Shown here one piece after another: positions 60,125-64,000 of a stretch of DNA of 64,000 nucleotides. Numbering within the stretch: the first letter of the stretch is position 1; every line of letters starts with the position of its first letter. The notes under the pieces were generated by a model that was given only the letters and a program-made list of their open reading frames with translations, was not told the origin of the DNA and searched no databases. The position numbers and the translations under genes were made by a program. Source of the stretch: Synchiropus splendidus (Eukaryota; Chordata; Actinopteri; Syngnathiformes; Callionymidae); assembly GCF_027744825.2 (NCBI RefSeq), contig NW_026527056.1:806001-870000 (forward strand), read 5' to 3'.

Positions 60125-60176
60125 TTGAATTAATTAATTATTTAATTTAATTTTTAATTTCCATTTAATTAATTAA
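60125..60176. repeat. AT-rich palindromic junction
   Basis: ttaattaattatttaattt ... aattaattaa, with self-complementary ends. It lies exactly between the LINE 5' end and resumed gypsy RT, so it could be filler DNA from the insertion or an altered target site. Confidence 0.6.
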
Positions 60177-60535
60177 ATGGAAATGGAACTTCAGAGACTA
60201 GTAGAGGAAAGAATATTGGAACCTGTGAAGTTCTCTGAATGGGCAGCACCTATTGTGCCTGTGTTCAAACCTGATGGTAGCGCGAGGATTTGTGGAGTTT
60301 ATAAATTAACAGTGAACAAAGTCTCCACGACCAAACAGTATCCGATTCCAACAATGGAGGATATGATGGCAAGCCTGGCAGGGCGGCAGAAGTTCACAAA
60401 ACTCGATATGAGCCATGCATATCAGCAAATAGTCATTGAAGAGAAATCAAGGACGTTTGTGAGCGTCAACACTCACAGAGGTCTTTTTACATATAAACGT
60501 CTGCCTTTTGGACTAAGCTCCAGTCCTGCTATTTT
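60177..60535 (+). pseudogene. Gypsy reverse transcriptase, first part
   Basis: Reads MELQRLVEERILEPVKFSEW, APIVPVFKPDGSARIC, then GVYK where the family has GDYK, TKLDMSHAYQQI (motif A with catalytic Asp), FVSVNTHRGLFTYKRLPFGL and SSSPAI. The frame is open from the LINE junction to the insertion at about 60536, after which it runs into non-gypsy sequence. Confidence 0.9.
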
Positions 60536-60690
60536 GTGTATATACTTTTTATTTAATTTTTAGTGCATGCTTGATTGTTTTTTTTTTTTTTTTTTTATAT
60601 ATATTCTTTTGTACATTGTTTGCACCAAGGGAGTAGCGCTCAAATTTCGTTGTACACTGTACAAGGACAATAAAGGCTATTCTATTCTAT
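60536..60690 (+). mobile_element. Short LINE/SINE 3' tail inserted in gypsy RT
   Basis: AT-rich sequence with a T20 run, then ccaagggagtagcgctcaaa, tttcgttgtacactgtacaa, gacaataaaggc and attctattctat, which is the common 3' end of fish L2/Rex1-type LINEs and their SINEs. It splits the RT between SSSPAI and the segment resuming at MENVLQGMANV (60699). The pentamer tail marks its 3' end on plus. Confidence 0.8.
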
Positions 60691-60976
60691 AACGCACCAT
60701 GGAGAATGTACTCCAAGGTATGGCAAATGTGGCAGTGTATTTAGACGACATTATATTGAGAGGAAGAGATGACAGCTCTCATCTGCAAACACTCAACGAA
60801 GTGCTGCAGAGGTTGGAGGATAAAGGGCTGCGGTTGAAACGGAGCAAATGTCAGTTCATGGAAAACAAATTAACATTCTTGGGTCATCAGGTGGACAGGA
60901 CAGGCCTGCATCCAATGTCAGCGAAGGTCAAAGCAGTCCAAGAAGCTCTGGTAGCACGTTCTGTGAGCGAACTTAA
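60691..60976 (+). pseudogene. Gypsy reverse transcriptase, second part
   Basis: Reads RTMENVLQGMANVAVYLDDI with the catalytic YLDD box intact, then LNEVLQRLEDKGLRLKRSKC, FLGHQVDRTGLHPMSAKVKA and ALVARSVSELN. It stops at TTAA 60973-60976, the piggyBac target; the same frame resumes after 62598 as KAFLGLLNFYNKFLP. Confidence 0.9.
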
Positions 60977-62598
60977 CCCTCGTATTATGTTGAAAAAAAA
61001 TTACATTGATTCTGTTGCGGGTCATTTTGACACACACTGTGTAAATCCACTCAAAACAGTCAAAAAAAAAAGATTGAACCAATAACATCTTCATTTTAGA
61101 ATATATAAACATTTGTAAAAGAGACATAGAACACATTTTCAATTTCAACACTATATTTAAGAGCAATTTAAGTTTTTCCCTCCTCACGAACACTTTTATT
61201 TTCATTTAACTTGCCCCATTTTTTAATGTTCAACATGTTCAATGCTCTCCACATGATGGACAGAATGTAACTGTGTGCGTTTTAAAGATGTAATTATTGC
61301 ATTTCACAAAACAGGTACTTGTTTTTCTCTCATCTCGGGACGCACAGATCTGGCATCTTTTCCGTTTCTTCACACCTGTATCCAATGCATCCATTGCAGA
61401 TTGGTTGGGTGATGTGAGCTTGACCTTTTCGATGACAGCGGCAGCTGCTGGGCATCGAGGTGGCCTTGCTCGACTCTGCATCTTGGGAGTGACAAGTGCT
61501 TTGCCAAGTTCTTCCAGGAAAAGCCGACGTTGGTACAGTTTGCTGGCATTCACCTGCTGGTTGATTTCAGTCCATGGGACATAGGCATTGTAAGCAGACA
61601 CATCCACGATGTTGTAGAAAATCACCAAGGGCCAATGGGCAGTCTTGCGCTGGCAGCTGTATGTTGCTGTGACTTTGTCCAGATTGTCAACTCCTTTTTT
61701 GGTGGAGTTGTTGTCCAGGATCATTTGTTGCTTCATGTCTTCTCTTATGCTGAGAGATGCATCTCTGTGCATTTTGCTCATTACAAGAACATTCTTGTTT
61801 GTCTTTGGGCAGTGTGAAACAACTGTTGCTTTGTCACTGAAAGCAAATATTGAGGAATGCAGAGGTCTGCCCTGCACCTTCAGAATTTCTTTGGGAAGGT
61901 CTGGCTTATTTCTTCTGACTGTTCCCACTGTTCAGCTTTCTCCTCTGAAGTTAATTTCCAAGGAGATAGGATGTAAATGTAAATGTGACGTCACATGTGA
62001 TGTTATGACCTTCCACTCATCACCACACGCATCCCCTGATTCTTCTCGGGTGCTTCTTCAGGTAGCTTTACAGTGTATACTTGCATTTTCCAGACATAGC
62101 CAGATTTTGCATCACAGGGCCACCCATATTTTGATGCCATACTTGGCGGGCTTGTTGGGCATGTACTGTAAACCCTCTGTAGCTCATTTTTGGTGTGTTT
62201 GTCAAAAAGAATACATGAGAACACTGACAAGAAGAAGGGAGAGAAAGTTTCTCCTCTACACACAGCTGGGTCCAAATGGCTATTCAGAGGCAATCAAAAT
62301 ACACATAGCTGGGCAGTCTAAATAGGTATATCATAAAGACGTGTTTATTTTTGATCTGAACAGCCACTTACCCACATTAAAGAATCCGGGTCAAAATGAC
62401 CCGCAATATCATCTTTGTATACAAACTCTGTACAGACATGTCACTAGACATCAAAGTGTCCAGATTTTACACACCTGTTCATGACCCTTGATGAGGAAAA
62501 GTCACAAAATTTAATGAAGAAAAAGTAAGGATAACCACTACTTTTTTTTAACACAAAAACGGATATGGGTCAAATTGACCCTTAGCATAATACGAGGG
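60977..62598 (-). mobile_element. piggyBac-type DNA transposon (PGBD4-like), degenerate
   Basis: Terminal inverted repeats CCCTCGTATTATG at 60977-60989 and its complement CATAATACGAGGG at 62586-62598. TTAA precedes the left end (60973-60976); the right flank is TGAA (62599-62602), one change from TTAA. Removing the element with a single TTAA rejoins the gypsy reading frame. Subterminal GGGTCAWWWTGACCC-like palindromes lie at 61019-61033, 62388-62402 and 62567-62581. The transposase lies on minus. Confidence 0.92.
61239..62293 (-). pseudogene. piggyBac transposase, frameshifted
   Basis: Read on minus. An upstream piece (62293-62003) has KYGWPCDAKSGYVWKMQVYT and GMRVVMSGRS. It breaks in the segment corresponding to the GHN.TCD..FTSY motif, which is present but interrupted by frameshifts and stops (about 62002-61930). 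The main piece (61928-61239, 229 codons) reads GTVRRNKPDLPKEI, FSDKATVVSHCPK, VDNLDKVTATYSCQRKT with the third catalytic Asp region, PLVIFYNIVDVSAYNAYV, and ends in a Cys-rich domain: CQICASRDERKTSTC, CFVKC, CPSCGEH. The N-terminal half with the first catalytic Asp is largely lost. It cannot make an active enzyme, but the C-terminal zinc-binding domain is well preserved. Confidence 0.88.
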
Positions 62599-62602
62599 TG
62601 AA

Positions 62603-63257
62603 AGCTTTTTTAGGTCTGCTAAACTTTTATAACAAATTCTTGCCGAACTTGTCTACTGTGCTGGCTCCATTACACAAGTTACTGAGGAAAGATGAGAAAT
62701 GGAGGTGGGAGATTGAGCAAGAAAAGGCTTTTTAACAGGCAAAGAAGTTACGACAAAGCAGTCAAGTGTTGGTTCATTACGATGAACAAAAACAACTGGT
62801 ACTGTCATGTGATACCTCACCTTATGGGGTGGGGGCAGTCTTGGCACACAGGCTGGAAGGGGGAGCAGAAAGGCCTATGGGTTATGCCTCGCGCACACCC
62901 ACAGCAGCAGAAAAAAACTATTCGCAGTTGGATAAAGAGGGCTTAGTCATTTTTGGGGTGCAGTACTTAACGTAAATTTGTGATTTGTACACAGACCGTA
63001 AGCCCTTAATCAGTCTGTTTCATGAAGGAAAAGCTGTGCCACACATTAGTTCTCAGAGGATTATGAGACGGGCTATTATTTTAAGAACATATAAATATGC
63101 CATGGTGTACCGACGTGGACAGGACAATGCAAACGCAGATGCTCTGAGTAGACTTCCACTTCCAGAGAAACCTGGGGATCCAGACTCGGAAGACCAGGAA
63201 TTGATGGTAGAGCAGGATCAGAGTTCAGTGGTCAACTCGGAAGAGCTTCGTAAGTGA
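62603..63257 (+). pseudogene. Gypsy RT thumb and RNase H
   Basis: Resumes as AFLGLLNFYNKFLPNLSTVL, APLHKLLRKDEKWRW, EQEKAF, a TAA stop, QAKKL, then the RNase [21 protein letters not shown] (first Asp), [20 protein letters not shown] (Glu), a TAA stop at 62973-62975, LYTDRKPLISLFHE (family has TDHKPL), QRIMRRAIILRTYKYAM, RRGQDNANADALSRLPLP. The frame ends with TGA at 63255-63257. Gene order and motifs make the family certain. Confidence 0.9.
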
Positions 63258-64000
63258 ACCAGTAAAGACCTCGTACTTGCCCACTATGAAGCAACAGGAG
63301 CCGAGTGAACAAGATGGGTGTGTACTGTGGGCGTGTCGTGTGGTGATTCCGGAAAAAGGATGTGGTCTGATGTTGAAGCAGCATCAATTGCACCCTGAAA
63401 TGAGTCAAATGAAGGGTTTGGCTCGTAGCTACATGTGGTGGCCTAATATAGACAGTGATATGTTCTTGGTGGTGATTGATGCACATTCAAAGTGGTTGGA
63501 GGTCTACCCTGTTTCGTCAGCATCTGCAGTGGCTACTATGAACTGCTTGAGGGCCACTTTCAGCACTAATGGTATCCCAAAAATGATAGTGTCAGATAAT
63601 GCCCAGTGTTTTGTGAGTGAACACACTAAAGAGTTTTTGGCACGCAATGGGATCACTCATGTCACATCTGCACCGCATCATCCTTCTTCTATTGGGATGG
63701 CAGAGAGAGTGATACAAACGTTCAAACAGTTGATGAAAAAAACATCGGGTGATTCTCTGGAAACCAAACTGAGTAGAGCTTTATTCAGTTATTGGATTAC
63801 TTCACAGTCAACCACAGGACTGTCTCCTGCAGAAATGTTTATGGGGAGGAAATTGAGGTGCATGTTGTATCTGATACACCCAAATATGAAGAAGAAAATG
63901 GAACCGAAACAGGCAAACCAGAAAGTTCAGCATGATCAACATGCTCAGTTCAGAAGTTTTCAGACAGGTGACCGGGTGTTCACGATTAACTATGGTTATG
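63205..64000 (+). pseudogene. Gypsy integrase, D-D-E residues intact, partial at window edge
   Basis: An open frame, shifted from the RNase H frame, that runs to the window end without a stop. It contains QHQLHPEMSQMKGLARSYMW (the two His of the H2C2 finger), then jumps from NIDSDM straight to FLVVIDAHSKWLEV, so the two Cys of the finger and about 40-45 residues are deleted. The core is complete: Asp in VIDAHS (63478-63480), Asp in SDNAQCF (63595-63597), Glu in GMAERVIQTFK (63703-63705), with 39- and 36-residue steps as in the family. It ends within FQTGDRVFTINYG. Damage upstream and the lost finger make activity unlikely. Confidence 0.88.

Larger units (their letters stand above)
56002..64000 (+). 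mobile_element. Ty3/gypsy retrotransposon, broken and nested, runs off the window
   Basis: Gag, protease, RT, RNase H and integrase follow in the standard Ty3/gypsy order on plus. Three other elements sit inside it: a LINE (57420-60124), a short LINE/SINE tail (60536-60690) and a piggyBac (60977-62598). No 5' LTR or tRNA primer-binding site is visible; satellite abuts the leader about 60 bp before gag. The 3' end lies beyond the window. Confidence 0.9.

Noticed and set aside
61645..62325. 226-codon plus-strand frame
   Set aside because: It is antisense to the piggyBac transposase, which explains the sequence fully.
1..64000. Host protein-coding gene
   Set aside because: Every recognisable protein belongs to a transposon; no other frame has a known motif or a convincing exon series.

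Overview
The window looks like heterochromatic, probably pericentromeric or subtelomeric, DNA from a teleost fish. This is inferred from the transposon mix: PIF/Harbinger with a MADF-BESS partner, DIRS1-type tyrosine-recombinase retroelements, an L2/Rex1-like LINE, a Ty3/gypsy element and a PGBD4-like piggyBac. I find no host protein-coding gene, tRNA or rRNA. Most open frames are chance frames in satellite DNA or pieces of broken transposons.

Layout. (1) 1-26.59 kb: a homogeneous tandem array of a 188-bp satellite with a HindIII site (AAGCTT) in almost every unit. About 141 units stay in register with no net insertion or deletion. Variant units are arranged in higher-order repeats and stacked segmental duplications with offsets of 5, 7, 8, 11, 18, 20, 27 and 29 monomers. 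(2) 26.59-32.13 kb: a more diverged shoulder of the same satellite, with indels and an internal 1,877-bp duplication. (3) 32.13-47.48 kb: a block of old transposons between relic satellite units. It holds a Harbinger element (32371-35087, TTA target duplication), DIRS copy A (about 35.4-38.8 kb), a roughly 150-bp minisatellite (39.3-40.5 kb), an unidentified LTR/promoter-like stretch, a CA repeat, DIRS copy B (42.6-45.7 kb) and a truncated third DIRS copy C (46.3-47.48 kb). (4) 47.49-56.0 kb: a second diverged shoulder in the same orientation, about 45 units. (5) 56.0-64.0 kb: a Ty3/gypsy element that directly abuts the satellite without a visible 5' LTR and runs off the right edge. It is interrupted by a LINE (minus strand, 57.42-60.12 kb), a short LINE/SINE 3' tail (60.54-60.69 kb) and a piggyBac element (60977-62598, TTAA target).

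Reading of the region. The satellite behaves like an array homogenised by unequal exchange in its core and decaying towards its edge, where transposons collect. The two long DIRS copies share the same inactivating change in the RT catalytic box and both start within or next to relic satellite units, so they are probably duplicates of one already dead element. All transposon proteins seen are broken. The gypsy integrase domain at the right edge keeps its D-D-E residues, and the BESS and MADF parts of the Harbinger accessory gene are still recognisable. I do not see a novel enzymatic system. The most distinctive material is the register-locked satellite with its mosaic higher-order structure, and the nested insertion history.
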